From NCBI GenBank assembly GCA_002786915.1, contig PCUV01000049.1, positions 1 through 64,000 of the forward strand: DNA of 64,000 bases, in the 5' to 3' direction. This document shows positions 54,108 to 63,005 of this stretch, piece by piece. Origin of the DNA: Comamonadaceae bacterium CG12_big_fil_rev_8_21_14_0_65_59_15. GTDB lineage: Bacteria > Pseudomonadota > Gammaproteobacteria > Burkholderiales > Burkholderiaceae_C. Below the pieces are notes generated by a model. The model was given only the letters and a program-made list of their open reading frames with translations, was not told the DNA's origin and ran no database searches. Within the stretch, counting starts at the first letter, position 1. Every line of letters starts with the position of its first letter. Position numbers and translations under genes: made by a program.

Positions 54108-54880
54108 CCCGTTTGATGATCAACCTCAACGCCGACCTGGGTGAGAGTTTTGGTGCCTGGCACATGGGTGACGACCCGGCACTTCTGCAAGTCATCAACA
54201 GCGCCAACATTGCCTGTGGCTTTCATGCCGGGGACCCGACCATCATGCGCCAGACGGTGCGTCTGGCCAAGAAAAATGGCGTCAGCATTGGCGCGCATCC
54301 GTCCTTTCCTGATTTGCAGGGTTTCGGGCGGCGCTTGATACACATGTCTACCTCCGACCTGGAAGCCACCATCCTGTACCAGGTGGGGGCCTTGCAGGCC
54401 ATGGCCGCAGCCGAAGGCACGCGCGTCACCCACGTCAAGCCGCATGGTGCCCTCAACAACCTGGCGTGCGCGGATGCAGCGGTTGCAGCAACAGTGGTGC
54501 GTGCACTACAAAGCGTCGAACCAAAGCTGATCTTGCTGGCACCCGCCCATTCCGAGTTGGTTAAGGCGGCACAAGCAGCGGAGCTACCGGTGCGGCACGA
54601 AATTTTTGCCGACCGAGCCTATCTGGACGACGGGCAATTGATGCCTCGTTCACAAGCGGGTGCCGTGTTGCACGACCCGCAACAGTGCGTTGAGCATGTC
54701 ATGAAAATGCTCAAGGCGCAAGCCATTGTGACCGCCAGCGGACATCATTTGCCCACACGCATCGACAGCATTTGTCTGCATGGCGATGGCCCACAAGCCA
54801 CCGCCAGCGCCCGCCTGATCAGACAAAAATTGATGGATGAGAACTACGATTTGATACCCTTGGATCGCTTGCCGAATTGA
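54104..54880 (+). CDS. pxpA: 5-oxoprolinase subunit PxpA
   Basis: LamB/YcsF-family subunit of the 5-oxoprolinase. The 258-residue protein starts INLNADLGESFG, followed by NIACGFHAGDPTIM, and ends KLMDENYDLIPLDRLP. It closes the operon dctPQM-pxpBCA. A 241-bp gap follows. Confidence 0.95.
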   Translation: MTRLMINLNADLGESFGAWHMGDDPALLQVINSANIACGFHAGDPTIMRQTVRLAKKNGVSIGAHPSFPDLQGFGRRLIHMSTSDLEATILYQVGALQAMAAAEGTRVTHVKPHGALNNLACADAAVAATVVRALQSVEPKLILLAPAHSELVKAAQAAELPVRHEIFADRAYLDDGQLMPRSQAGAVLHDPQQCVEHVMKMLKAQAIVTASGHHLPTRIDSICLHGDGPQATASARLIRQKLMDENYDLIPLDRLPN

Positions 54881-55035
54881 CTTCTCTACAACAATGACAA
54901 TGCTTTGACTGTGATCGCGTGCAAGAACGTGACACCGGATCCAAATAAACGAACTCGTCAGTACAGTCAGTAATCCCGATGGTGTTACCGGCTGATTTGA
55001 CCAAGAAGCGTGAGGGTCGGGTGGGTGCATCCATC

Positions 55036-55063
55036 ACGGAACTTGATTAGTCTGAAGTTCCGT
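55036..55063. terminator. Hairpin between pxpA and tyrS
   Basis: ACGGAACTT and AAGTTCCGT pair in a perfect 9-bp stem with a 10-base loop, in the gap where the pxp and tyrS transcripts converge. A T-poor tail makes it a moderate terminator at best. The rest of 54881-55121 shows nothing else. Confidence 0.55.
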
Positions 55064-55121
55064 CCCGATTTCCCTCAATAATCCCGCCAATTTCGTATCC
55101 TAAAGATCGGCCAAAAAGTGC

Positions 55122-56372
55122 TTAATTTTTGGAGAGTATGACCCGCACAAACTTGCGTTTGCCGACCTGTAACACATAGCTTCCGACGCCCAATTTAAGG
55201 CTTTTGTCGGCCACGACCGCGCCATCGACGCGCACGCCAGCGCCGTCGATCAAGCGGTTGCCCTCACCCGTCGAGGCCGCCAAGCCAACCATTTTGAGCA
55301 GCACCGCAAGGCCCAGCGGCGCGCCGCCGTCGCCCAGGCCCAGCGTGCGCTCATCGATCTGGTCCGGAATACCGCCGCGCGCGCGGTTGGCAAAGTCGGC
55401 CTCGGCCGCTTCAGCCGCCGCCGCGTTGTGAAAGCGCGTGGTGATTTCCTTGGCCAGCGCCACCTTGGCGTCTTTCGGGTTGGCACCGGCGGCCACCGCC
55501 GCCTTGAGCGCGGCAATGTCGGCCTCGGACTTGAAGCTCAACAGCGTGTACCAGCGCCACATTAACTCGTCTGAAATGCTCAGCACCTTGGCAAACATGG
55601 TGTTGGCGTCTTCGCTGATGCCGATGTAGTTGCCCTTGCTCTTGGACATTTTCTCGACACCGTCCAGGCCCTCAAGCAGCGGCATGGTCAGGATGCACTG
55701 TGGCTCCTGGCCGTATTCGGCTTGCAAGTGGCGCCCGACCAGCAGGTTGAACTTCTGGTCGGTACCGCCCAGTTCCAGGTCACTTTTAAGCGCTACCGAG
55801 TCGTAGCCCTGCATCAGCGGGTATAAAAACTCGTGCACGCTAATGGGGGTGCCAGCCTTGAAACGGTCGTGAAAGTCGTTGCGCTCCATCATGCGTGCCA
55901 CCGTGTAGCGCGCCGCCAACTGGATCATGCCGCGTGAGCCCAGCGCGTCGCCCCACTCGCTGTTGTAGCGGATTTCGGTTTTGGCCGAGTCGAGCACCAT
56001 CGACGCCTGGCGATAATAAGTTTGCGCGTTGGTCTCAATCTGCTCACGCGTCAGCGGCGGGCGCGTGGTGTTCCGCCCGGAAGGGTCGCCGATCAGGCTG
56101 GTGAAGTCACCAATCAAAAATATCACCGTATGGCCCAGGTCTTGCAACTGGCGCAGCTTGTTCAGCACCACGGTGTGGCCCAGATGGATGTCGGGCGCGG
56201 TCGGGTCCAGCCCGAGCTTGATGCGCAGTGGCTGGCCACTGGCTTGGCTGCGTTGCAGCTTCTTGATCCAGTCGTCCTGTGGAATCAGTTCATCGCACCC
56301 GCGCAAGGTGACGGCTAACGCTTCTTTGACCGGGTCGGTTACACAAAAGTCGGGGGGTTGAGCGGCAGTCAT
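55122..56372 (-). CDS. tyrS: Tyrosyl-tRNA synthetase
   Basis: Charges tRNA-Tyr. The 416-residue class I synthetase has DPTAPDIHLGHTVV (HIGH motif), EKMSKSKGNYIG (KMSKS), and a C-terminal S4 RNA-binding domain ending KRKFVRVILSKN. It is the TyrZ-like form. ATG 56372 follows a GGAAAAC stretch and matches the family start. Confidence 0.96.
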   Translation of the reverse strand: MTAAQPPDFCVTDPVKEALAVTLRGCDELIPQDDWIKKLQRSQASGQPLRIKLGLDPTAPDIHLGHTVVLNKLRQLQDLGHTVIFLIGDFTSLIGDPSGRNTTRPPLTREQIETNAQTYYRQASMVLDSAKTEIRYNSEWGDALGSRGMIQLAARYTVARMMERNDFHDRFKAGTPISVHEFLYPLMQGYDSVALKSDLELGGTDQKFNLLVGRHLQAEYGQEPQCILTMPLLEGLDGVEKMSKSKGNYIGISEDANTMFAKVLSISDELMWRWYTLLSFKSEADIAALKAAVAAGANPKDAKVALAKEITTRFHNAAAAEAAEADFANRARGGIPDQIDERTLGLGDGGAPLGLAVLLKMVGLAASTGEGNRLIDGAGVRVDGAVVADKSLKLGVGSYVLQVGKRKFVRVILSKN

Positions 56373-56513
56373 AGGGTTTTCCTGGATGCGGGCAGGGGGG
56401 CCGCAGTTATACTTCGGCGCTTGTTGGGCAGCCATTTTAAGTGGCTGTCGGTGCGCCACAGCACGCGCTTGCCGTTTTAGACAAATACCGTCTTTATTTA
56501 CAGGTTTCGTCCC

Positions 56514-57884
56514 TTGCTAAATTCAATTCTCCGTTTTAGCCAGCTCTGCTGGAGCAGCGCCCAACCGTTGCTGCGGCGTCATGGTCGCTGGTTAGGTTAC
56601 CTGACGGCCAGCGTCGTTGTGGGGGCCACCGGTGGCGCCTGGGCGCTGGTCTCGCTTGGCCCCGACGTTGACCGGCTGCCGGTTCAAAACGTCATTGAGG
56701 CGGTTCAGACGCCATTGACGGCTGAGCACCCAGAGCTGATTGCCCCCGCCCTCAATCTGTATCGCTCTGACCTGAGCCGATCAACCGATACGGCAGACAC
56801 GCTGCTGGTCAGGTTGGGTGTGCAGGACCTGGCCGCTGCCCAATTTTTGCGGCGCGACCCCCTGGTACGCCAGCATTTGCTGGGCCGGCCCGGCCGCAAC
56901 ATCACCGTGCAGACGGCTGACGCCCGGTTGCTCGACAGCTTGACCGCACGCTGGAGCGCCGATGACAGTGGCCAGTTCCGTCGTCTGGTGGTTAAGCGTC
57001 AGGGTGCTGCTTTTACCTCCCGCCTGGAAAGCGCAGCGCTCGAATCTTCTACCCGTCTGGCCAGTGGCAGCATCGAATCGTCGCTGTTTGCCGCTACCGA
57101 CGCGGCCGGCCTGCCCGACACCGTGGCAACCCAATTGGCCGAAATTTTTTCGGGTGATATTGACTTTCGCCGCGCGTTGCGCAAAGGCGACCGCTTCAAC
57201 GTGGTCTATGAAGTGTTGCAGGGCGACGGCGAGCCGCTGCGCAGCGGGCGCGTGCTGAGCGCCGAATTTGTTAACGCTGGCAAAACCTTTCAGGCCATGT
57301 GGTTCCAGTCACGGCTTGGCAGTGGCCAGGCCGTAGCCAGCCGCGGCGGCTATTACTCACTGAACGGGCAAAGCCTGCGCCGCGCGTTCCTGAGCTCACC
57401 GGTACAGTTTTCGCGCGTCAGCAGTGGTTTTGCGAATCGTTTCCACCCGATTTTGAAGCAATGGCGCAAGCATTTGGGTACCGACTTTGCGGCCCCCACC
57501 GGCACACCCGCGCGCACCGTGGGTGACGGCGTGGTGTCGTTTGCAGGTGTGCAAAACGGCTACGGCAACGTGGTCTTCATCAAGCACCGCAACAACACCG
57601 AAACGGTGTATGCGCACCTGAACCGACTCCTGGTGCGGCGCGGGCAAAACGTCGGCCAGGGCGACACCATCGGTCTGGTCGGCTCCACTGGCTGGGCCAC
57701 CGGCCCGCATTTGCACTTCGAGGTGCGCGTCAACGGCGTGCAGCACAACCCGATGGCGCTGGCGCGCCGCAGTGAAACCGTGCCGGTGCCTGCGGCCGAG
57801 CTACCCGCATTCCATCAGCTCGCTGACCACGCGCGTGCGCAATTGCAGGTGGCGGCCAGCGTCTCGGCAGCACACTTTGAGTAA
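56514..57884 (+). CDS. M23 peptidase with transmembrane anchor
   Basis: The 456-residue protein, from TTG 56514, has one membrane helix (LGYLTASVVVGATGGAWALVS) and a C-terminal peptidase M23 (LytM-like) domain with KHLGTDFAAPTGTP and GPHLHFEVRVNG, the zinc-binding HxxxD and HxH motifs. Such enzymes cut peptidoglycan cross-links. It is divergent from tyrS and adjacent to anmK, another cell-wall gene. Confidence 0.88.
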   Translation: MLNSILRFSQLCWSSAQPLLRRHGRWLGYLTASVVVGATGGAWALVSLGPDVDRLPVQNVIEAVQTPLTAEHPELIAPALNLYRSDLSRSTDTADTLLVRLGVQDLAAAQFLRRDPLVRQHLLGRPGRNITVQTADARLLDSLTARWSADDSGQFRRLVVKRQGAAFTSRLESAALESSTRLASGSIESSLFAATDAAGLPDTVATQLAEIFSGDIDFRRALRKGDRFNVVYEVLQGDGEPLRSGRVLSAEFVNAGKTFQAMWFQSRLGSGQAVASRGGYYSLNGQSLRRAFLSSPVQFSRVSSGFANRFHPILKQWRKHLGTDFAAPTGTPARTVGDGVVSFAGVQNGYGNVVFIKHRNNTETVYAHLNRLLVRRGQNVGQGDTIGLVGSTGWATGPHLHFEVRVNGVQHNPMALARRSETVPVPAAELPAFHQLADHARAQLQVAASVSAAHFE

Positions 57885-57936
57885 CCCTCGGCCAGCGCAG
57901 CCGTGCGCAGGCTGACGCCATGACGTTCGCCTGGCT

Positions 57937-59070
57937 ATGGCAGATTGCTTTATCGGACTGATGTCGGGCACCTCGCTCGACGGGGTTGACGGGGTTGCGG
58001 CTAAATTTTCTGAATCCGGGGCGCGGCTGTTGGCCAGCGCCAGCTTGGCCTTTGCGCCTGATTTCAGAGCCCAGTTGCTGGCCCTCAATACACCTGGCTA
58101 CAACGAGTTGCACCGCGCGGCGCTGGTCGGTAATGCCGTCGCCTGCGCTTACGCCGAGGTGGTTCAAGCTCTGCTTGAACAACTGGCCGTGCAGGGGCTC
58201 AGCGCGCGCGACGTGCGCGCCATCGGCGCCCATGGCCAAACGGTTCGACACCAACCGCGTCTGACGACGGCCGAAGGCAACGTCGGTTACAGCATCCAGT
58301 TGCTCAACGCCGCGCTACTGGCCGAGCGCACCGGCATCGACGTGGTGGCTGACCTGCGCAGCCGCGACATCGCCGCCGGTGGACAAGGTGCGCCGCTGGT
58401 GCCAGCCTTTCATCAACAGGTGTTTGGTCGGCCTGGTGCCGTCGTGACGGTGCTGAATTTAGGGGGCATCGCCAACTTGAGCGTCTTGCCAGACAACAGC
58501 ACAAGCCCGGTCATTGGCTTTGATTGCGGCCCGGGCAACGCACTACTGGACGCCTGGTGTCAGCGCCACACTGGCGCGGCCTTTGACAGCGCCGGGCAAT
58601 GGGCGGCAGGTGGGCGCTGTTTGCCGGAATTGCTTGACTTGCTGTGCGACGAGCCATTTTTTGCGTTGGCGCCACCCAAAAGCACCGGCCGGGATTTGTT
58701 CAACGCCGATTGGTTGCAACGCAAGCTAGCTTGTTTACCAGCACTCAACCCCCAAGACGTGCAGACCACACTGACTGAATTGACGGCCAGCACTTGCGCA
58801 CAAAGCATCAAGCGCCATGCTTCAAATAGCCATTTGGTGATTGTCTGTGGTGGCGGTGCGTACAACCGGTTTCTATTGCACCGGCTGCAAGCGCTGCTGC
58901 CCGCCAGTAGCGTCGAAAGCTCGGATCAACACGGTTTGGCGCCGTTGCAAGTAGAAGCCAGCGCATTTGCCTGGCTAGCCCGGCAAGCGGTCAACCGTCA
59001 ACCTGGCAATCTGCCCAGCGTTACGGGCGCGGCGGGCGCGCGCATTTTGGGCGCTTGCTACGCCAACTGA
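57937..59070 (+). CDS. anmK: Anhydro-N-acetylmuramic acid kinase
   Basis: Recycles peptidoglycan by phosphorylating anhydro-MurNAc. The 377-residue protein has IGLMSGTSLDGVDGV, GAHGQTVRHQP, TGIDVVADLRSRDIAAGGQGAPL and NLGGIANLSVL, all diagnostic. Its stop abuts the stop of erpA on the other strand. Confidence 0.97.
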   Translation: MADCFIGLMSGTSLDGVDGVAAKFSESGARLLASASLAFAPDFRAQLLALNTPGYNELHRAALVGNAVACAYAEVVQALLEQLAVQGLSARDVRAIGAHGQTVRHQPRLTTAEGNVGYSIQLLNAALLAERTGIDVVADLRSRDIAAGGQGAPLVPAFHQQVFGRPGAVVTVLNLGGIANLSVLPDNSTSPVIGFDCGPGNALLDAWCQRHTGAAFDSAGQWAAGGRCLPELLDLLCDEPFFALAPPKSTGRDLFNADWLQRKLACLPALNPQDVQTTLTELTASTCAQSIKRHASNSHLVIVCGGGAYNRFLLHRLQALLPASSVESSDQHGLAPLQVEASAFAWLARQAVNRQPGNLPSVTGAAGARILGACYAN

Positions 59071-59436
59071 TCAAACACTAAAGCTCGACCCGCAACCACA
59101 GGTGGTGGTGGCGTTCGGGTTCTTGATGACAAACTGTGCGCCTTGCAAGTCTTCTTTGTAGTCGATCTCAGCGCCCACCAGGTATTGGTAGCTCATGGCG
59201 TCAATCAAGAGTGAGACACCATTTTTGGTCATGGTGGTGTCGTCGTCGTTGACAACTTCGTCAAAGGTAAAACCGTACTGAAAACCAGAACAGCCGCCGC
59301 CCTGGACGAACACCCGCAGCTTCAGGTCGGGGTTACCCTCTTCGGCGATCAGATCGGCCACTTTAGCGGCAGCGCTGTCGGTAAAGAGAATCGGATCGGG
59401 CATTTCGGTTTCAATGTTGTCGGCAACTGCGCTCAT
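59071..59436 (-). CDS. erpA: Iron-sulphur cluster insertion protein ErpA
   Basis: An A-type Fe-S carrier. The 121-residue protein has [11 protein letters not shown] and the C-terminal pair [10 protein letters not shown], giving the three conserved cysteines. GSSFSV at the end is normal for ErpA. Confidence 0.96.
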   Translation of the reverse strand: MSAVADNIETEMPDPILFTDSAAAKVADLIAEEGNPDLKLRVFVQGGGCSGFQYGFTFDEVVNDDDTTMTKNGVSLLIDAMSYQYLVGAEIDYKEDLQGAQFVIKNPNATTTCGCGSSFSV

Positions 59437-59494
59437 GGGTATCTCGGGTTAAAAAGTTGAACCAAATGCTACACCAAAATTGTCGGATATGCGG

Positions 59495-59899
59495 TCAGCG
59501 GTTATTTGCCGCCAGCTTGAGTGTGGGTTTTTCCTGATCGCGCTCCTGCACCACCGCCGGGATCAAACGACCATCAACGACGGCACCGCGGTGCATCTCC
59601 AGTGTCTGGTAAGAGACATCGCCGGTGACGTGCGCCTTGGGTTGCAACTCAAGCAGGGTGCGGGCCTGCACCGGCCCTTGAACCTTTCCGTTGATGATGA
59701 TGTGGTCGGCCACCACGGCCCCCACCACGCTGGCAGTTTCTGAAATAACCAGCATACTGGGTGCACTAGGCAAGCCGGTCAAATTGCCGTTGATGACACC
59801 ATCAACGCGTAAGCCTTCGGAAAAATTGAAATGCCCTTCCAACACGCAGTCTTGCGCCATCAGGCTTTTGATCGCGGGTTGTTTTTTGCTCTTGAACAT
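59495..59899 (-). CDS. Bactofilin
   Basis: A 134-residue cytoskeletal protein. The central beta-helix domain has QDCVLEGHFNFSEGLRVDGVINGN and VVADHIIINGKVQGPVQARTLLELQ, the bactofilin repeats, between flexible ends. ATG 59899 follows AAAGGAAAA. Bactofilins often scaffold cell-wall enzymes; the M23 and anmK genes are nearby. The upstream DUF6776 gene is on the same strand, 35 bp away. Confidence 0.93.
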   Translation of the reverse strand: MFKSKKQPAIKSLMAQDCVLEGHFNFSEGLRVDGVINGNLTGLPSAPSMLVISETASVVGAVVADHIIINGKVQGPVQARTLLELQPKAHVTGDVSYQTLEMHRGAVVDGRLIPAVVQERDQEKPTLKLAANNR

Positions 59900-59934
59900 G
59901 GTTTTCCTTTCGTTCATGGCCATCCCGTGGTGGC

Positions 59935-60669
59935 CTAAATTTTGACGCTGCGCTGGGCCCGTACCGTCGCACCCTGCAAAAGCCTGACCGTTACCGACTT
60001 CACGACCGTCTGCGTCGGTAGCGCAAAATGCCCTTGCAAGCGCCCATATTGTTGCACCTTGATGGGGACCGTACCTGCGGGCAGTCGCCCCGTCCACGGT
60101 TTACCAGCGCTGGTGCCGGCAAAAACAAGTTCCATCTGACCCTCCCATGGTGGCGGATTTTTTGCCCCTTGAATGACCAGCACCTGCCACTGTAGTTCGC
60201 CACTTGGCAAGCGCGCCACCTGCACTCCCCGAATCGCCAAGGCCGCGGTGTCCGCGCCGGAACGGGGTAACAGTTGCTCAAAAAAGCCCAGGTCAGCGCG
60301 CAGTTGCTGGTTTTCTGTCTGCAAGCTGCGATTGACCTCCAGCAGTTTTTCTTGTGCCGCCTTTTCAGCGGTCAAGCGTGTGTCGGCGGTGTTGGCAATC
60401 GACTGCGCCTTGTTACGTTCGTTGGTTAACTGTTGCACATGCGTTTGGAGTGTGGCAATTTCTGTACGCGCCTGTTGCAACTGTTCTTGGTTGCCGTAGT
60501 CCAGCCCGGCTATTTCTTTGCCAAACTCAAACGACCATAGTGCAATGGCCGCACAAAACCCGGCCACTACCGCCAAACCAGCCCAACGCAGTGGCCACGG
60601 CAACGCGCTGCGCACAGCCATCCGGGGGGCACTGACCGTCAGTCGTCGAAGCAGCAGACGCAGTTTCAT
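59935..60669 (-). CDS. DUF6776-type membrane protein with coiled coil
   Basis: A 244-residue protein: one N-terminal membrane helix (GLAVVAGFCAAIALWSFEFG), a long coiled coil (ARTEIATLQTHVQQLTNERN onward to about residue 130), and a C-terminal beta-rich domain (about 150-240). It is probably on the periplasmic side. Function unknown. It lies 35 bp before the bactofilin gene on the same strand. Confidence 0.82.
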   Translation of the reverse strand: MKLRLLLRRLTVSAPRMAVRSALPWPLRWAGLAVVAGFCAAIALWSFEFGKEIAGLDYGNQEQLQQARTEIATLQTHVQQLTNERNKAQSIANTADTRLTAEKAAQEKLLEVNRSLQTENQQLRADLGFFEQLLPRSGADTAALAIRGVQVARLPSGELQWQVLVIQGAKNPPPWEGQMELVFAGTSAGKPWTGRLPAGTVPIKVQQYGRLQGHFALPTQTVVKSVTVRLLQGATVRAQRSVKI

Positions 60670-60701
60670 GATCGGGCCAATTCAAAACGATTCGGGCAGA
60701 G

Positions 60702-60723
60702 CTAAGGGCTTGTAAAGCAATAA
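60702..60723 (+). repeat. Second copy of a 22-bp repeat
   Basis: Identical to 9988-10009 over 22 bp, in the 154-bp gap between the DUF6776 gene and rpsI. The pairing arm found at 10008-10013 is missing here. Confidence 0.65.
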
Positions 60724-60823
60724 CTTCACTGCATGCAACTCTTGGTTTGTCGCGCAAGCTTTTACCAAGCAAACAGCCGCCAGAATTTGCACCCGGGCGG
60801 CTGTTGAGATGCAGCAAAAATGC

Positions 60824-61216
60824 TTAACGCTTGGAGAACTGCTTGCGACGGCGCGCACCGTGCAAGCCGACTTTTTTACGTTCCACTTCGCGCGCATCGC
60901 GCGTCACAAAGCCAGCCTGGCTGAGCGCCGGTTTGAGCGTGGCGTCGTAATCGATCAGGGCACGGGTGATGCCGTGGCGCACCGCACCCGCTTGACCCGA
61001 CTCACCGCCACCGGCCACATTGACCATGATGTCAAAGGTTTCGGCGTGGTTGGTCAGCATCAGGGGCTGTTTGCATATCATGATCGAGGTTGCACGACCA
61101 AAGAAGTTTTCGATGGCTTTGCCGTTAACGACAATCTGGCCAGAGCCTTTTTTTAGGAAAACACGGGCGACGCTCGATTTGCGACGGCCGGTACCATTGT
61201 TCCATTCACCAATCAT
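60824..61216 (-). CDS. rpsI: Ribosomal protein S9
   Basis: Small-subunit protein of 130 residues, the standard length. [22 protein letters not shown] is the start and [14 protein letters not shown] the C-terminal tail that reaches the P site. It is 9 bp after rplM on the same strand, the conserved rplM-rpsI operon. Confidence 0.98.
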   Translation of the reverse strand: MIGEWNNGTGRRKSSVARVFLKKGSGQIVVNGKAIENFFGRATSIMICKQPLMLTNHAETFDIMVNVAGGGESGQAGAVRHGITRALIDYDATLKPALSQAGFVTRDAREVERKKVGLHGARRRKQFSKR

Positions 61217-61225
61217 GTGAGCTCC

Positions 61226-61653
61226 TTAGATTTCCAACACTTTGGGTTGCTGGGCCGTGTGCGGGTGCTCTGCACCACCGTACACCTTGAGCTTCTTGAT
61301 CATGGCGTAGCCGAGCGGGCCCTTGGGCAGCATGCCCTTGACGGCTTTTTCCAAAGCGCGGCCAGGGAACTTGGCTTGCATGTCACGGAAGTTGGTAGAA
61401 CTGATGCCGCCCGGGAAACCGGAGTGGCTGTAGTACATTTTGTCCAGAGACTTGGCACCGGTCACGCGCAGCTGGGCTGCATTGGTGACGATGATGAAGT
61501 CGCCGGTATCGACGTGAGGCGTGTAAATGGCCTTGTGTTTGCCGCGCAAACGGAGAGCAACTTCGCTGGCTACTCGTCCGAGGACCTTGTCGGTCGCGTC
61601 AATCACAAACCACTCGTGCACACCTCAGCGGGTTTTGCGCTGAAAGTTGACAT
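61226..61653 (-). CDS. rplM: Ribosomal protein L13, one nucleotide short near its start
   Basis: The ATG at 61653 follows an AGGA site and encodes [11 protein letters not shown], the normal L13 start, but this frame does not continue into the body ([16 protein letters not shown] onward). The 428 nt from ATG to stop is one less than 429, the size of the usual 142-residue gene. The missing base falls at about 61619-61621, between GAGGTG and CACGAGTGG. As written, only GTG 61621 (131 residues) keeps the body frame. A sequencing or assembly error is most likely, as the gene is important. Confidence 0.85.
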
Positions 61654-61816
61654 GAGATATTCCTGAAAGGAGTTGGTTTGGCGGGCTCTTTTCTACGGTC
61701 GGCGTTCCTCTGACGGGAATCTCTTAGGTAGGTAAAAGTATCTTCGCCGCGGAGCCACATAAGCGCTGCGAAGCCGGGGATTATAAGCATTTTGGGGCGG
61801 GTCGCTGTTTTAGGTA

Positions 61817-61887
61817 GTCTGACCCGCAAGGTTTAATCAGTTGGGGTCAGAGCACATCGCTGACGCGAGTGGTCTGACCCGCAAGGT
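61817..61887. repeat. Direct repeats before rlmJ
   Basis: GTCTGACCCGCAAGGT occurs at 61817-61832 and 61872-61887. GGGGTCAGA between them is the reverse complement of the repeat's core, so alternative hairpins can form. Such GGGTCAGACC motifs also flank RAYT-type transposases (from memory), but none is here. The rest of 61654-61906 holds the rplM leader. Confidence 0.7.
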
Positions 61888-61906
61888 CTCAGGTTAATAT
61901 CTCGCC

Positions 61907-62800
61907 ATGTTCAGTTACCGCCACGCCTTTCACGCCGGCAACCACGCCGATGTTCTCAAACACACGGCGTTGCTGGCGATGCTGCGGCACCTGACGCAAA
62001 AAGAAACCGCCATCCACTTTTTTGACACGCACGCCGGCGCTGGCCTGTACCGGCTGGACGGCGACTACGCGCAAACCAGCGGCGAAGCAGCGCACGGTTT
62101 CTTGCAGTTGCAGAGCGCCATGGACCCGGCGCAGCCGCTGGCACCGGCGCTTCAGGATTACGTGAGCCTGGTGGCCAGTTTCAATGCGCCAGGCAGCACC
62201 AAGGTCTATCCGGGCTCACCCTTTATCGTGCAGCATGTATTGCGCGAGCGCGACCGCCTGCGCCTGTTTGAGCTGCACCCCACTGACGCCAAAACGCTCA
62301 AGGCCAATGTGGCGCAGTTGGACGCCGGGCGGCTCATCACCGTGATGCAGGAAGACGGCTTTGAAGGCCTCAAAAAGTTCTTGCCGCCACCGTCACGACG
62401 CGCTCTTGTATTGTGCGATCCAAGCTATGAAATCAAGAGCGATTACGGCCGGGTGGTGGAGCTGCTGACCGACGCGCTCAGGCGCTTTGCGACCGGCACC
62501 TACATGGTGTGGTACCCGATCATCCCGCGCTCCGAGGCGCATGACCTGCCGCGCAAGCTCAAAACGCTGGCGCAGCGCGCCGAACGTCCCTGGCTCAATG
62601 CCACACTCACGGTCAAGACCAGCAAACTCGGTCATGACGACGCTGGCGAGGTAGTGCGTCCGGGCCTGCCCGCCAGCGGTGTGTTTGTGATCAACCCACC
62701 GCACACGCTCAAAGCGTCATTGGTGGCCGCGCTGGGCCAGGCTGCTCAACTGCTGGCGCAGGGCAAACACAAGGCGTTTGAGGTGGAAAGCGGCGGCTGA
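61907..62800 (+). CDS. rlmJ: 23S rRNA (adenine2030-N6)-methyltransferase RlmJ
   Basis: Methylates A2030 of 23S rRNA. The 297-residue protein has FSYRHAFHAGNHADVLKH, FFDTHAGAGLY (SAM-binding), and LCDPSYEIKSDY, the DPPY-like catalytic motif, with Ser for the second Pro. VFVINPPHTL is near the end. All agree with RlmJ. Confidence 0.96.
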   Translation: MFSYRHAFHAGNHADVLKHTALLAMLRHLTQKETAIHFFDTHAGAGLYRLDGDYAQTSGEAAHGFLQLQSAMDPAQPLAPALQDYVSLVASFNAPGSTKVYPGSPFIVQHVLRERDRLRLFELHPTDAKTLKANVAQLDAGRLITVMQEDGFEGLKKFLPPPSRRALVLCDPSYEIKSDYGRVVELLTDALRRFATGTYMVWYPIIPRSEAHDLPRKLKTLAQRAERPWLNATLTVKTSKLGHDDAGEVVRPGLPASGVFVINPPHTLKASLVAALGQAAQLLAQGKHKAFEVESGG

Positions 62801-62834
62801 TTTTTCAGCATGTCTGTCCGAGTAGCGCCAAACC

Positions 62835-62958
62835 GGGTTCAATGGGCGCAGTTGACGCGTTGAACCCGCGCGGCGACTGGTTTTGGCGGGCTCCTCATAC
62901 AGGGGTACCCGAAAACGAAGTTTCGGCGAAGCCAAATCGTCGGTCGCCAAAACCAGTC
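62835..62958. other. Structured intergenic sequence between rlmJ and the isomerase gene
   Basis: GGGTTCAA/TTGAACCC (62835-62842 and 62860-62867) form one stem. GACTGGTTTTGGCG/CGCCAAAACCAGTC (62875-62888 and 62945-62958) form a perfect 14-bp stem around a 56-base loop that holds a further CCGAAA/TTTCGG hairpin. It lies between convergent genes, so a bidirectional terminator or a small RNA are both possible. Confidence 0.55.
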
Positions 62959-63005
62959 ACCGCGCTGGACAGTGTGGCAAAAAAAGCGAAGACAGAGCGG
63001 GTGGT

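Noticed and set aside
58795..58840. Possible further copy of the dispersed repeat in anmK
   Set aside because: Only scattered matches to the consensus; not distinguishable from chance by eye.
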